Positions 1 to 8,792 of a stretch of DNA of 64,000 nt are shown piece by piece; positions within the stretch are counted from its first letter, which is position 1; each line of letters opens with the position of its first letter. The notes beneath the pieces are model-generated. The model made no database searches and had not been told where the DNA came from. It saw only the letters and a list, made by a program, of their open reading frames with translations. The translations under genes were made by a program, and so were the position numbers. This DNA is from DATKUC01 sp964577375 (GTDB lineage: Bacteria > Spirochaetota > Spirochaetia > DSM-27196 > DATKUC01), in the NCBI GenBank assembly GCA_964577375.1, contig CAZNYW010000017.1:1-64000 (forward strand). The letters run 5' to 3'.

Positions 1-13
1 CACCAGCAACAGC

Positions 14-42
14 TTGCGGGCGGGCCGGTTAGCGTGTAGAAT
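14..42 (+). promoter_or_regulatory. Predicted sigma70-type promoter of the sensor-kinase operon
   Basis: TTGCGG (14-19) and TAGAAT (37-42) are separated by 17 nt, giving a predicted start near 49 and a leader of about 63 nt before the first gene. A second TATACT lies at 56-61 but has no good -35 partner. Confidence 0.4.
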
Positions 43-111
43 TGAACTATAGGGCTATACTTTCGATTTCGGTCTGCGGGTGAGGGGGGAATACTCTGCC
101 CGGGACTGCTG

Positions 112-2145
112 GTGGGGAAACGAGCCTTGATTTCCATCTATACCGTTGGAGAAATCTGCAAGAAATGCTACTCGTGCGTGAGGGTCTGCCCGACCAAAGC
201 GATAGAAGTGCACGAAGGGCAGGCCAACATCGTCGAGGAGAAGTGCATTTCCTGCGGCCACTGCGTGCCGCGCTGTTCGCAGAACGCCAAGCGAGTTCGT
301 TCAGCGGTCGCTGACGTGCAGCGCCTTATTGCAGATGCGGGCAATCGTCCGGTCCGGGCGGTGGTTGCTCCGTCGTTTCCGGCCGCGTTCCTTGACGCGG
401 AACCGGAACGTCTCGTTGGCTCGCTCTTCGACCTCGGGTTCACCGGAGTGCACGAAGTAGCTTTCGGCGCGGATCTGGTCTCCTACGCCTATCACCGTCT
501 CTACACTTCACCCGAGCGACAGCAGCAGTTTCTCATAAGCTCGCCCTGTCCTGCGGTGGTTGCCTTCGTCGAGAAGGTGCACCCGGAGCTGGTGCCCTAC
601 CTCGCGCCGGTCATGTCGCCGATGGAGGCGATTGCCTCCGTGATACGGCAACGGATCGACCCGGCGGCCGCAATCGTCTTCATCGGCCCGTGCGTCGGCA
701 AGAAGGACGAGGCCCGCAGGCTGAATCTGGTCGACGAAGTCCTGACCTACCAGGAGCTCGAAGAGCTGCTCGCGGCGGGCGGGGTCGACTACCGGCAGAG
801 TGCTCCTCGCGATTTCGACCCGCCCCACGCGAATCTCGGCAAGATCTACCCGGTGACTGGCGGGCTGCTGAAGGCCGCCGCAATCGACGCCGACATTCTC
901 GAGAGCCCGGTCGTCGTGGTCGAAGGGAGCTCACGCGTAACCGACATCCTCGAGGTATTGAGCGGGCGGGTCAAAAAGAACGAGCTGATATCCAACACCA
1001 TGTTCGACCTTCTGTTCTGCGAGGGCTGCATTGCCGGCCCGATGATGCCGAACGATCTCACCTTCTACGAACGCAAAAAGTACATCATCGATTACATGAA
1101 GAAGCGGCCACTCGTCGATGACATGGACGAGTGGGTGCGCCTGCACAACGAGTATCTTTCCATCGACCTCGGCAAGAAATTCTGTCCGGCGATTCCTCAG
1201 GAAGTCGAGGTGCCGGAGTCGGAAATCAAGCGGATACTCGCGCTTACCGGGAAGCTGAAGCCGGAGGATGAGCTGAACTGCCGGGCGTGCGGTTATTCCT
1301 CCTGCAGGGACAAGGCTGTAGCGGTCTACCGCGGCATCGCGGAAGTCGAGATGTGTCTGCCCTACCTGATTTCGAAGCTTGAGGTGACGATCACGGATCT
1401 GAAGGACAACCAGCTCAAGCTCATTCAAGCAGAGAAGCTCGCGTCGATGGGGCAGATGGCTGCAGGCATTGCGCACGAGATCAACAATCCGCTCGGCGTG
1501 GTACTGATGTACGCGCATCTCCTGAAGGATGCGGTCGACCTGCACGAGGAAAGCTCTTCCGACGTCTCGCGCATCATTCACGAAGCGGAGCGGGCGCGGC
1601 AGATCGTTCGCGGGATCCTCAACTTCGCGCGCAAGGAGCAGCTCGTGCGCGAACCGACCAACATCAACGCCCTGCTGAGGCGGTCGGCCGAATCCTTCGG
1701 TGCGCGGGCGGCGGAGATCGACTTCCGTTTCGAGCTCGACGACGATCTCGCGCAGCACGCGGTGGATCCCGATCAGCTTCGGCAGGTGTTCGACAACATC
1801 ATTTCGAACGCGGTCGAAGCAACCTCGGGCCGCGGACTCATCGAGATTCGAAGTGAAGAGAGCGTCGGCGGCTTTCACGTCGTGATCGGCGATTCCGGTC
1901 CCGGTATCGCCGCCGATGTACTGCCGAAACTGTTCACTCCGTTTTACACCACGAAACCTCCCGGAAAGGGGACGGGCCTGGGGCTCGCGGTGTGTTATGG
2001 AATCGTGAAAATGCACGGAGGGACGATTCAGGCAGGCAACAGGCCGGAGGGAGGCGCGTCCTTCGACATCTTCATCAAGGATCCGGAAAAAGCGACACCG
2101 GATGACCGGCCGTCTTCCACGACGAAAACTGCGGTTTCGGGGTAA
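112..2145 (+). CDS. [FeFe]-hydrogenase-like H-domain sensor histidine kinase
   Basis: 677 residues, probably a cytoplasmic redox or H2 sensor kinase. Two 4Fe-4S ferredoxin motifs come first (C16/C19/C22/C26 and C45/C48/C51/C55). A hydrogenase large-subunit-like domain follows (about 80-350) with counterparts of the three H-cluster loops: SSPCP at 143-147, GPC with KK at 192-198, and CEGC at 303-306. A further Fe-S domain has C390, C393, C398 and C415. The C-terminus is a HisKA/HATPase kinase with H455 in AHEINNP, an N box near 561-568 and GTGLGL near 620. The proton-transfer cysteine of catalytic [FeFe] hydrogenases aligns with Pro145, so sensing rather than catalysis is inferred. There is no membrane segment. 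The GTG start has only a weak upstream RBS; a TTG about five codons downstream is possible. It heads a three-kinase operon upstream of hox. Confidence 0.88.
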   Translation: MGKRALISIYTVGEICKKCYSCVRVCPTKAIEVHEGQANIVEEKCISCGHCVPRCSQNAKRVRSAVADVQRLIADAGNRPVRAVVAPSFPAAFLDAEPERLVGSLFDLGFTGVHEVAFGADLVSYAYHRLYTSPERQQQFLISSPCPAVVAFVEKVHPELVPYLAPVMSPMEAIASVIRQRIDPAAAIVFIGPCVGKKDEARRLNLVDEVLTYQELEELLAAGGVDYRQSAPRDFDPPHANLGKIYPVTGGLLKAAAIDADILESPVVVVEGSSRVTDILEVLSGRVKKNELISNTMFDLLFCEGCIAGPMMPNDLTFYERKKYIIDYMKKRPLVDDMDEWVRLHNEYLSIDLGKKFCPAIPQEVEVPESEIKRILALTGKLKPEDELNCRACGYSSCRDKAVAVYRGIAEVEMCLPYLISKLEVTITDLKDNQLKLIQAEKLASMGQMAAGIAHEINNPLGVVLMYAHLLKDAVDLHEESSSDVSRIIHEAERARQIVRGILNFARKEQLVREPTNINALLRRSAESFGARAAEIDFRFELDDDLAQHAVDPDQLRQVFDNIISNAVEATSGRGLIEIRSEESVGGFHVVIGDSGPGIAADVLPKLFTPFYTTKPPGKGTGLGLAVCYGIVKMHGGTIQAGNRPEGGASFDIFIKDPEKATPDDRPSSTTKTAVSG

Positions 2146-2163
2146 CGCTTCCATGTCGGGATA

Positions 2164-3654
2164 GTGCGGGTGACGATGCAGAGCGATCCGGTGAAACCCG
2201 ATTCAGAAACAATGTCAGTCCTCGTGGTTGACGACGAAGATGGCATGCGCGAAGGAATGCGCAGAATCCTCGGACGAGTCGGCTACCACGTCGCCGTTGC
2301 CGACGGCGGGGTCGAGGCGATCCGGATGATCGATTCCGGACAGTACGACCTTGCTCTCATCGATCTGCGGATGCCGGAGATCGACGGATTTGCAGTCACC
2401 GACTACATTGCTCGTCGGCCCGGCAACAAAACAATCGTGGTCATTGTATCCGCTCTTGCGACGGTCGAGGCCGCCGTCGAAACGACGAGGAAAGGGGCCT
2501 TCGATTTCCTGGTGAAACCGTTTGCACCGGCGGATCTGCTTTCGGTTGTCGAACGGGCAGGGCGTCAGTGTCGCCTTCTCCAGGAGCATGAAAAGTACCT
2601 GGTCGAGCTCGACGGGGAGAGAAGCCTGTCGCGCTCACTCATCAACTCCATGCGAGAGGGCGTGATCGTGTTCAACCTGCGTCAGGAGGTGGTTCTTCTC
2701 AACCCGCGGGCTGAGTTCTACCTCGGCACGCGATATCGGTCCGGCATGACCTCCGGCGACCTCGGTTTCGATCCAGGGTTTCCCGACATGGTTCGCGGCG
2801 TCCTTTCCGGTGACTCCGGCGAAAAGCTGCTCGATCAGGAGATCGGGGAGCAGCGCGTTCGGACACGGATTACTCCCTACGTCCGCGGCCAGGAGGTCGG
2901 CGGCGCCATTGTTCTTCTTCACGATTTTACCGAGGAATGGCGCGCCGAGCAGGACAAGAACCGGTTTGTATCGATGGTGGCCCACGAGCTGCGCGGTCCG
3001 CTTGCGGCGATTCTGAACTACCTCAACCTGATCCTCGATCACTCGGTCGACGACGAACCGGAACGGGTTCGCGAGCTTCTCGAGCGCAGCAGGAAGCGCG
3101 GAGAGGCGCTTCTCGAGCTCGTCGGCGACCTTCTGTTTCTGAACAAACGCAATGCAGGCAAAGCAGAAAAGTCACTCGAAATACTCGATCTTTCGGAAGT
3201 GCTCACGGATGAGGTTGCGTTTGTCGAAGGCCACGCCCAGCGGGCAAACGTTACTGTACGATACGCGGCTCAGGAGGAAAGCTTTCCGTTCCTCGCAGAC
3301 CGCGGCGATCTGGATCGCATATTCCTCAACCTGATGTTCAACGGCATAAAGTACAACCGGCCGGGCGGTTCGCTTTCGATAACGATCCGGCGGACCGACG
3401 ACGGACACTGGTTCGAAGTATCGTTCCGTGACACGGGAATCGGAATGACCGACGAAGAGATGAAAAATCTCTTCCAGGATTTCTTTCGCGTGCTCAACAG
3501 CAAGACAAAATCGATACCCGGAACCGGCCTCGGGCTGTCGACCGCAAAGAGAGTACTCTCCGAATACAACGGGCGGATCACCGTCGAGTCAAAACCCGAT
3601 GAGGGCTCGACCTTCACGGTGCTGCTGCCGACGAGGGATTCTCTCAATGGCTGA
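2164..3654 (+). CDS. Hybrid response regulator / PAS / sensor histidine kinase
   Basis: 496 residues. An N-terminal receiver domain (about 18-135) has the acidic pair D23/D24, phosphoacceptor D67 and K118 in LVKPF. A PAS-like segment (about 150-255) follows, then a HisKA domain with H274 in AHELRGP and a HATPase_c with GTGLGLS near the C-terminus. The order REC-PAS-HK suggests a kinase whose activity is set by another kinase, plausibly the Fe-S sensor encoded 18 bp upstream. No DNA-binding domain and no membrane segment are present. In-frame starts at 2164 (GTG), 2170 (GTG) and 2176 (ATG) are all possible; GGGA at 2158-2161 best fits 2170. Its stop overlaps the next start by 8 bp, which implies translational coupling. 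Confidence 0.88.
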   Translation: MRVTMQSDPVKPDSETMSVLVVDDEDGMREGMRRILGRVGYHVAVADGGVEAIRMIDSGQYDLALIDLRMPEIDGFAVTDYIARRPGNKTIVVIVSALATVEAAVETTRKGAFDFLVKPFAPADLLSVVERAGRQCRLLQEHEKYLVELDGERSLSRSLINSMREGVIVFNLRQEVVLLNPRAEFYLGTRYRSGMTSGDLGFDPGFPDMVRGVLSGDSGEKLLDQEIGEQRVRTRITPYVRGQEVGGAIVLLHDFTEEWRAEQDKNRFVSMVAHELRGPLAAILNYLNLILDHSVDDEPERVRELLERSRKRGEALLELVGDLLFLNKRNAGKAEKSLEILDLSEVLTDEVAFVEGHAQRANVTVRYAAQEESFPFLADRGDLDRIFLNLMFNGIKYNRPGGSLSITIRRTDDGHWFEVSFRDTGIGMTDEEMKNLFQDFFRVLNSKTKSIPGTGLGLSTAKRVLSEYNGRITVESKPDEGSTFTVLLPTRDSLNG

Positions 3655-6061
3655 TCGGGGAGAGAATCCGGGTTCGCCGCAGAGCGAGTTCATGCGGCTT
3701 CTTTCTCACCAGATGAAGGCTCCTGTGCACGCGGTCCAGGCGCTGCTCCAGTCCATCTTCGACGCTCACAGTCAGGAGGTCCCTGCGTCGGTGAAGGATG
3801 CTCTCGAGCGCGCAATCTCCCGTGCCGGGGAAGCGGGTCGTATCGTCGACGACCTGCTCGAGTATCAGTCCTACGAGAGCGGCAGGAAGAAGGATCACCG
3901 GGATTTTGATGTCGTCGGTCTGGTGTCCGACCTTGGTCTCCGGTTTTCTCTCGGCGCGGCAGCGAAGGAGGTTAGCATCGATGTCGCGCTTCCCGAGAAC
4001 CTGGCGGTCTTCGTTACCGGCGTGAGAACGGGAGTCGAGCACGCAATTCGGAACCTCATCGACAATGCCGTCAAGTATTCACCGCCTCTCGGCCGGGTGG
4101 AGATCGCGGTCGTGCTCGACGAATCGGAAAAGCGTGTACGAATCTCAGTGAGCGATGCCGGCGCCGGAATCCCGAAGACGGAGATCGAGCAGCTGTTCAC
4201 GCCGTTCTTCCGCTCGAAGTCGCACGTGGCGAACACAGGCGGGACAGGCCTCGGCCTTGCGCTGACGGCGAGAATTGTCGAGGCGCACAACGGAACGGTC
4301 CAGGTATCGTCGGAGGAGGGGAAGGGGACTACCTTCACGGTCACGCTTCCGGCTGAAAGGATAGAGCGGCTGCCTGACCGCCGTGTGCGTCGACGCAGAG
4401 TGGTCATCGTCGGCGGGGTGACATCCGGACCGAAGGCCGCGTCGAGGCTTCGTCGCCTTTCCGAAGATCTCGATATCACGATCGTGGAGCGCAACGAATT
4501 CCTTTCCTATTCGGGCTGCCAGCTTCCCTTCTTCATCCGCGATTCGATCGCGCACGATAGACTCCCTTCTCAGGCCGAGCGTCCTGCAGTCTCCTCTCAC
4601 GGGACTCGTACCGCGCACTTCTTTGATGCCATGAAGAACATCACAGTGCTGAATCTAACCTCTGCCGATGAGATCGACCGTAAATCGAAAAGCCTTCGTG
4701 TGAAGCGGAGGAAGGATGGGTCGATTTTCCACGTTCCGTATGACGTTCTGATTCTCGCGACGGGCTCGGTTCCGGTCGTGCCGTCGGTTCCCGGCGGCGC
4801 GGAGGACCTCGTGTTCCCGCTGCACAGCCTCGAGGATGCGAAACGCATCACCGAGCGGCTCGGACGTGAGAACGCGCAGGACGTTATCATCGTTGGCGGC
4901 GGACTCATCGGCGTGTCGGTCATAGAGGCTTTGGTGGCAACAGGGGCGCGGGTCACGCTGGTCGAGCGTGAATTGAACATCCTCAGCACATATTTCGATC
5001 CCGATTTTGCCGGAAAGATCGAGAACGAGCTCACGCGAAAGGGCGTGAAGGTCGCCACCGGTACTGCGATCACGTCGGTGTCACCGGTTGAAGGCGGTGT
5101 CGTCGCCCATTCGCCGGACCGTACATTCAGAGGTGATTTCGTCATCCTCAGCAGCGGCATGCGTCCGAACACTGATCTCGCCCGCGCAGCCGGGCTTGCT
5201 CTCGGGGAGACCGGGGGAATACAGGTCGACGAAGAGTTGCGCACGAGCGATCCGGACATCTTTGCGGTGGGAGACTGCGCGGAAACGCGTCACCTGCTTA
5301 CGGGACGCCACGAGTACTGGCCGCTCGGTGCCATTTCGATGAAGATGGGGCACATAGCAGCCGATGTCGTGGCCGGCAAGCGCGCCGTCTACCCCGGGTC
5401 GCTCGGCTCGGTTCTTCTCGGCTGCGTAGACCAGCAGTTCGGTCGAACCGGAGTCACCTCCGCGAGTGCGAGGTCGGCCGGGTTCGACCCTGTCTCTTTC
5501 GTCCTCGCGGGGCCGGAGAGGCCGGGCTACGCTGCAGCGTCGACCGACATCTTCCTCAAAGTCATTGCCGATCGCCCGACACGGCGCATCATCGGCGTAC
5601 AGGCTTTCGGCACCGGCGACGTCGGATCGAAGGTCTCCCTCTTTGCCACGGCAATTGCGAACGGGGTGACCACCGAGGGGATGTTTGTGCTCGATCTCGG
5701 TCACGCGCCGGAGTTCAACCATCCCATCGACATCGTCCAGGCCGCCTGCATGATGCTGAACAACAAGATGGACGGCCTCATCGAGACGATTTCGGTTTCC
5801 GAGTTCGAGCGCGGCCGCGGCGGCCTTACCGCGGCGGCCATCGTCACGCCCGACCTGTCGTTACGGTATCTCATACCGGGGAGCGTCGAGATCACGCCGG
5901 AAAATCTGCGAAGGGAACACCTCCCCTTCGGGGAGCAGGAGCAGGTAATGCTCTACAGCCGGACATCAATGGAAGCCTACCAGGCGTATCGGTACCTCGT
6001 GCAGCGCGGGTATTCCGGCGTTCGCGTTCTCGAGGGTGGTTCTCTCTTCTGGTCGGAATAG
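3647..6061 (+). CDS. Histidine kinase fused to CoA-disulfide-reductase/NADH-oxidase-like flavoprotein with degenerate rhodanese tail
   Basis: 804 residues. Residues 1-235 are a short histidine kinase with H21 in SHQMKAP, N box NLIDNAVKY (136-144) and GTGLGLA near 199-205. Residues 250-700 are a pyridine nucleotide-disulfide oxidoreductase of the NADH oxidase/CoA-disulfide reductase group: FAD dinucleotide fold VVIVGGVTSG (252-261), candidate redox cysteine C291 in SGCQLPFF, NAD fold VIIVGGGLIG (413-422) and a second FAD contact FAVGDC (539-544). The last 60 or so residues resemble a rhodanese domain, but the expected active Cys lies in YSRTS, so a Ser replaces it. ATG 3647 is chosen because it gives a coupled 8-bp overlap and removes a nonsense 16-residue extension. 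The fusion suggests a kinase gated by NADH/NAD+ or thiol state; that role is inferred. Confidence 0.88.
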   Translation: MADRGENPGSPQSEFMRLLSHQMKAPVHAVQALLQSIFDAHSQEVPASVKDALERAISRAGEAGRIVDDLLEYQSYESGRKKDHRDFDVVGLVSDLGLRFSLGAAAKEVSIDVALPENLAVFVTGVRTGVEHAIRNLIDNAVKYSPPLGRVEIAVVLDESEKRVRISVSDAGAGIPKTEIEQLFTPFFRSKSHVANTGGTGLGLALTARIVEAHNGTVQVSSEEGKGTTFTVTLPAERIERLPDRRVRRRRVVIVGGVTSGPKAASRLRRLSEDLDITIVERNEFLSYSGCQLPFFIRDSIAHDRLPSQAERPAVSSHGTRTAHFFDAMKNITVLNLTSADEIDRKSKSLRVKRRKDGSIFHVPYDVLILATGSVPVVPSVPGGAEDLVFPLHSLEDAKRITERLGRENAQDVIIVGGGLIGVSVIEALVATGARVTLVERELNILSTYFDPDFAGKIENELTRKGVKVATGTAITSVSPVEGGVVAHSPDRTFRGDFVILSSGMRPNTDLARAAGLALGETGGIQVDEELRTSDPDIFAVGDCAETRHLLTGRHEYWPLGAISMKMGHIAADVVAGKRAVYPGSLGSVLLGCVDQQFGRTGVTSASARSAGFDPVSFVLAGPERPGYAAASTDIFLKVIADRPTRRIIGVQAFGTGDVGSKVSLFATAIANGVTTEGMFVLDLGHAPEFNHPIDIVQAACMMLNNKMDGLIETISVSEFERGRGGLTAAAIVTPDLSLRYLIPGSVEITPENLRREHLPFGEQEQVMLYSRTSMEAYQAYRYLVQRGYSGVRVLEGGSLFWSE

Positions 6062-6126
6062 CGCCAGGTGGCAGTGCCGTGCTGGTGTCGCGTCAGATCA
6101 TTAACTGTTCTCTATTGCATTAGTGC

Positions 6127-6155
6127 TTGCAAGTCCGCGAATCTTGGTGTACGAT
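6127..6155 (+). promoter_or_regulatory. Predicted promoter of the hoxFUYH operon
   Basis: TTGCAA (6127-6132) and TACGAT (6150-6155) with a 17-nt spacer predict a start near 6162 and a leader of about 85 nt. The 185-bp gap after the kinase operon is relatively AT-rich around 6140-6180. No terminator for the kinase operon is visible, so read-through is possible. Confidence 0.5.
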
Positions 6156-6193
6156 AATAATATACGGATAAAATTTTCCGCATATGTCTCACC

Positions 6194-6218
6194 CCATCCG
6201 GCAGCAACAGCCGGATGG
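6194..6218 (+). promoter_or_regulatory. Perfect 9-bp inverted repeat in the hox leader
   Basis: Arms CCATCCGGC (6194-6202) and GCCGGATGG (6210-6218) flank the 7-nt loop AGCAACA. It lies between the predicted start site and the hoxF RBS (GGAGG 6235-6239). No T-tract follows, so it is not a simple terminator. It could be an operator or a 5'-UTR stem-loop. Confidence 0.5.
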
Positions 6219-6246
6219 AGCAAACCAGTGCCACGGAGGTTGAGAC

Positions 6247-8058
6247 ATGGGGAGTCCCATCCAGCGGAGTGCGGAAACAGTCTGCGCTCAGCGCCACAAC
6301 GACCGAACCCGCCTTATGGACATCGTCAGAGCTCTCCACGCCGAACACGGCTTCATGGACGACGACGCTATCGAGACCGTCGCCGCCCGGCTGGGCGTTC
6401 ATCGCGTGGAAGTCGAGAGCATGCTGACGTTCTACTCGTTCTTCTCGCGGAAAAAACGGGGAAAACTTGTCATTCGGCTCTGCAACGACGTCATCGACCG
6501 GATGAACGGGGCCGACCTGGTTGCCGATGCATTCCGGGAGCAGCTGGGCATCGATTTCGGGGAGACCACCCCCGACGGCAGAATCACGCTCGAGCACACG
6601 CCGTGCATCGGGATGAGCGATCAGGCTCCTGCCGCTCTGGTGAACGACGAGGTGGTGACCTATCTTTCGACCGACCGCGTCAAGGAGATCGTAGCGATTC
6701 TCCGGCACACGGATGATGCGCACAAACTGGTCCATCGGCTCGGCGACGGGCAGAATGCGCACGATCTCATTCGCTCCATGGTGCACAACAACGTTCGTCG
6801 CAGAGGTGAGGTCATATTCGGCTCGCACGAGGCAAACAACACCGGCCTCGCGAAGGCACTCGTGATGAGCCCGGTGGAAGTCATAAACGAAATCAAGACC
6901 GCCCGCCTGCGGGGTCGCGGTGGGGCCGGCTTCCCGACGGGCCTCAAGTGGGAGTTCACACGCGGCGCCGAAGGCGAAAAGAAATACGTCATCTGCAACA
7001 GCGACGAGGGCGAGCCGGGTACGTTCAAGGATCGAGTGCTTCTTACCGAGTTTCCCGATCGGATACTCGAAGGGATGACGATCGCCGGCTACGCGATAGG
7101 GGCGCAGATGGGACTGCTCTACCTTCGCGGTGAGTATGCATACCTGTATCGATACCTGGCAACGGTGCTCGAGGAGAGGCGGTCCAACGGCCTCCTCGGC
7201 ACGAACATCATGGGAAAGGATTTCTCCTTTGACGTTCGAATCGAGCTGGGGGCGGGAGCCTACATATGTGGCGAGGAGACCGCGCTGATAAGCTCGCTCG
7301 AAGGCACTGCCGGCCTGCCCAAGACGAAACCGCCGTTCCCGGCGCAGGAGGGATTTCTCAGCCGACCGACCGCCGTAAACAATGTTGAGACACTCTGCGT
7401 CGTTCCCGACATTCTCGACCGCGGCGCCGCCTGGTTCGCCGGGATCGGATCGAAGAACAGCTCCGGAACGAAGCTCCTGAGCGTAGCGGGAGATTGCGCG
7501 CGGCCCGGTATCTACGAGTATCCCTTCGGTGTGACCGTCGCCCAGATCCTCAAGGATACCGGGGCCGAGGATACCTACGCGGTACAGGTCGGCGGCGCAT
7601 CGGGCCAGATGATCAACGAGACGGACTTCCGGCGCTCGATCTCTTACGAGGATCTTGCAACCGGCGGTTCCGTCATGATCTTCGATCGTACCCGTGACAT
7701 CCTCGACGCGGTGAAGAGCTTCATGGAGTTCTTCGTCGACGAGAACTGCGGATACTGCACGCCGTGCAGGGCGGGAAACCGCCTGATGCTCGCCATCCTC
7801 GACCGCATCATCAAGGGCAATGGCGCGCCGGAAGACCTTGACACGTTGAAACGCATCGGCAACTCGGTGAAGATTGCCAGTCGCTGCGGGCTCGGGCAGA
7901 CCTCGCCCAATCCCATCCTCAGTTCGATCGAAAAATTCGCTCCGGCTTACGAGAAGCTGATGAAGAAGAGCGGGGCGCTGCGGGCCTCTTTCGACATCGA
8001 GAGCGCACTGGCAGAGTCGTCGAAGATATCAGGGCGCCGTTCGACGGTCCTGTCCTGA
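6247..8058 (+). CDS. hoxF: NAD-reducing [NiFe] hydrogenase diaphorase large subunit HoxF (NuoE-NuoF fusion)
   Basis: 603 residues, matching the usual size of group 3d HoxF. It carries FMN and exchanges electrons with NAD(H) in the cytoplasmic HoxFUYH complex. Residues 1-152 are NuoE-like (thioredoxin-fold). Only C79 and C120 of the canonical C-x4-C and C-x3-C ligands remain; the partner positions are D84 and S124. The NuoF-like part has the glycine-rich NADH/FMN motif GRGGAGFPTG and a 4Fe-4S motif CGYCTPC with a later Cys in SRCGLG. The ATG at 6247 has GGAGG at 6235-6239. It is the first gene of hoxFUYHW. Confidence 0.95.
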   Translation: MGSPIQRSAETVCAQRHNDRTRLMDIVRALHAEHGFMDDDAIETVAARLGVHRVEVESMLTFYSFFSRKKRGKLVIRLCNDVIDRMNGADLVADAFREQLGIDFGETTPDGRITLEHTPCIGMSDQAPAALVNDEVVTYLSTDRVKEIVAILRHTDDAHKLVHRLGDGQNAHDLIRSMVHNNVRRRGEVIFGSHEANNTGLAKALVMSPVEVINEIKTARLRGRGGAGFPTGLKWEFTRGAEGEKKYVICNSDEGEPGTFKDRVLLTEFPDRILEGMTIAGYAIGAQMGLLYLRGEYAYLYRYLATVLEERRSNGLLGTNIMGKDFSFDVRIELGAGAYICGEETALISSLEGTAGLPKTKPPFPAQEGFLSRPTAVNNVETLCVVPDILDRGAAWFAGIGSKNSSGTKLLSVAGDCARPGIYEYPFGVTVAQILKDTGAEDTYAVQVGGASGQMINETDFRRSISYEDLATGGSVMIFDRTRDILDAVKSFMEFFVDENCGYCTPCRAGNRLMLAILDRIIKGNGAPEDLDTLKRIGNSVKIASRCGLGQTSPNPILSSIEKFAPAYEKLMKKSGALRASFDIESALAESSKISGRRSTVLS

Positions 8059-8078
8059 ACGAATAGAGGGAGACACGT

Positions 8079-8792
8079 ATGGCGGACACCTTTACGTTCA
8101 ATATTGACGGCACGGAAGTCACGGGCGCTCCGGGTCAGACCATAATGGAAGCGGCGGACGAGGCGGGCGTCTACATTCCGCGCCTCTGCACGATGAAGGG
8201 ACTCAAGACCCTCGGAAGCTGCCGGGTTTGTACGGTCCTTGTCGACGGCCGGCCACAGGCCGCCTGCACGCAGCCGGCTGCTGCGGGAATCAACGTCGAC
8301 AACGATACCGAGAAGCTCAACGCAATTCGACGCGACATCATCGAGTTGCTCTTCGTGGAGGGCAATCACTTCTGCATGTTCTGCGAGAAAAGCGGCAACT
8401 GCGAGCTGCAGGCGGCCGCGTATCGGCTCGGGATAGCGGCGCCCGAACTGCCCTATCTCTATCCCAAACGAGAAATCGACGCGACTCACCCGGAGGTTCT
8501 GATAGAACGGAACCGGTGCATTCTGTGCGGCCGGTGCGTCACCTCCTCCGAATACGCCGACGGTAAACATGTGTTCGATTTTGTCGGCAGAGGTTCCGAT
8601 CGCAGGATTGCGGTCGATTCCCGGGGCGACCTCTCTGACACCAGTCTGAAGTCGACCGACAGGGCGGTGGAGGTGTGTCCCGTCGGCGCAATTCTCAAGA
8701 AGGGAACGGCGTACGCGACGCCGATCGGACGGCGGACATACGATGCGCAGCCGATCGGGGCCGACATCGAGGAGCGAGGAGGACGAACATGA
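8079..8792 (+). CDS. hoxU: NAD-reducing hydrogenase diaphorase small subunit HoxU
   Basis: 237 residues, homologous to the N-terminus of NuoG. It relays electrons between the hydrogenase and diaphorase modules. A plant-type 2Fe-2S site has C37, C48, C51 and C63. A His-ligated 4Fe-4S site has H98, C100, C103 and C109. One further 4Fe-4S cluster has C148, C151, C154 and C201 in CPVGAI. All ligands of the HoxU family are present. The ATG follows AGGGAGA, and the stop overlaps the hoxY start as ATGA. Confidence 0.95.
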   Translation: MADTFTFNIDGTEVTGAPGQTIMEAADEAGVYIPRLCTMKGLKTLGSCRVCTVLVDGRPQAACTQPAAAGINVDNDTEKLNAIRRDIIELLFVEGNHFCMFCEKSGNCELQAAAYRLGIAAPELPYLYPKREIDATHPEVLIERNRCILCGRCVTSSEYADGKHVFDFVGRGSDRRIAVDSRGDLSDTSLKSTDRAVEVCPVGAILKKGTAYATPIGRRTYDAQPIGADIEERGGRT

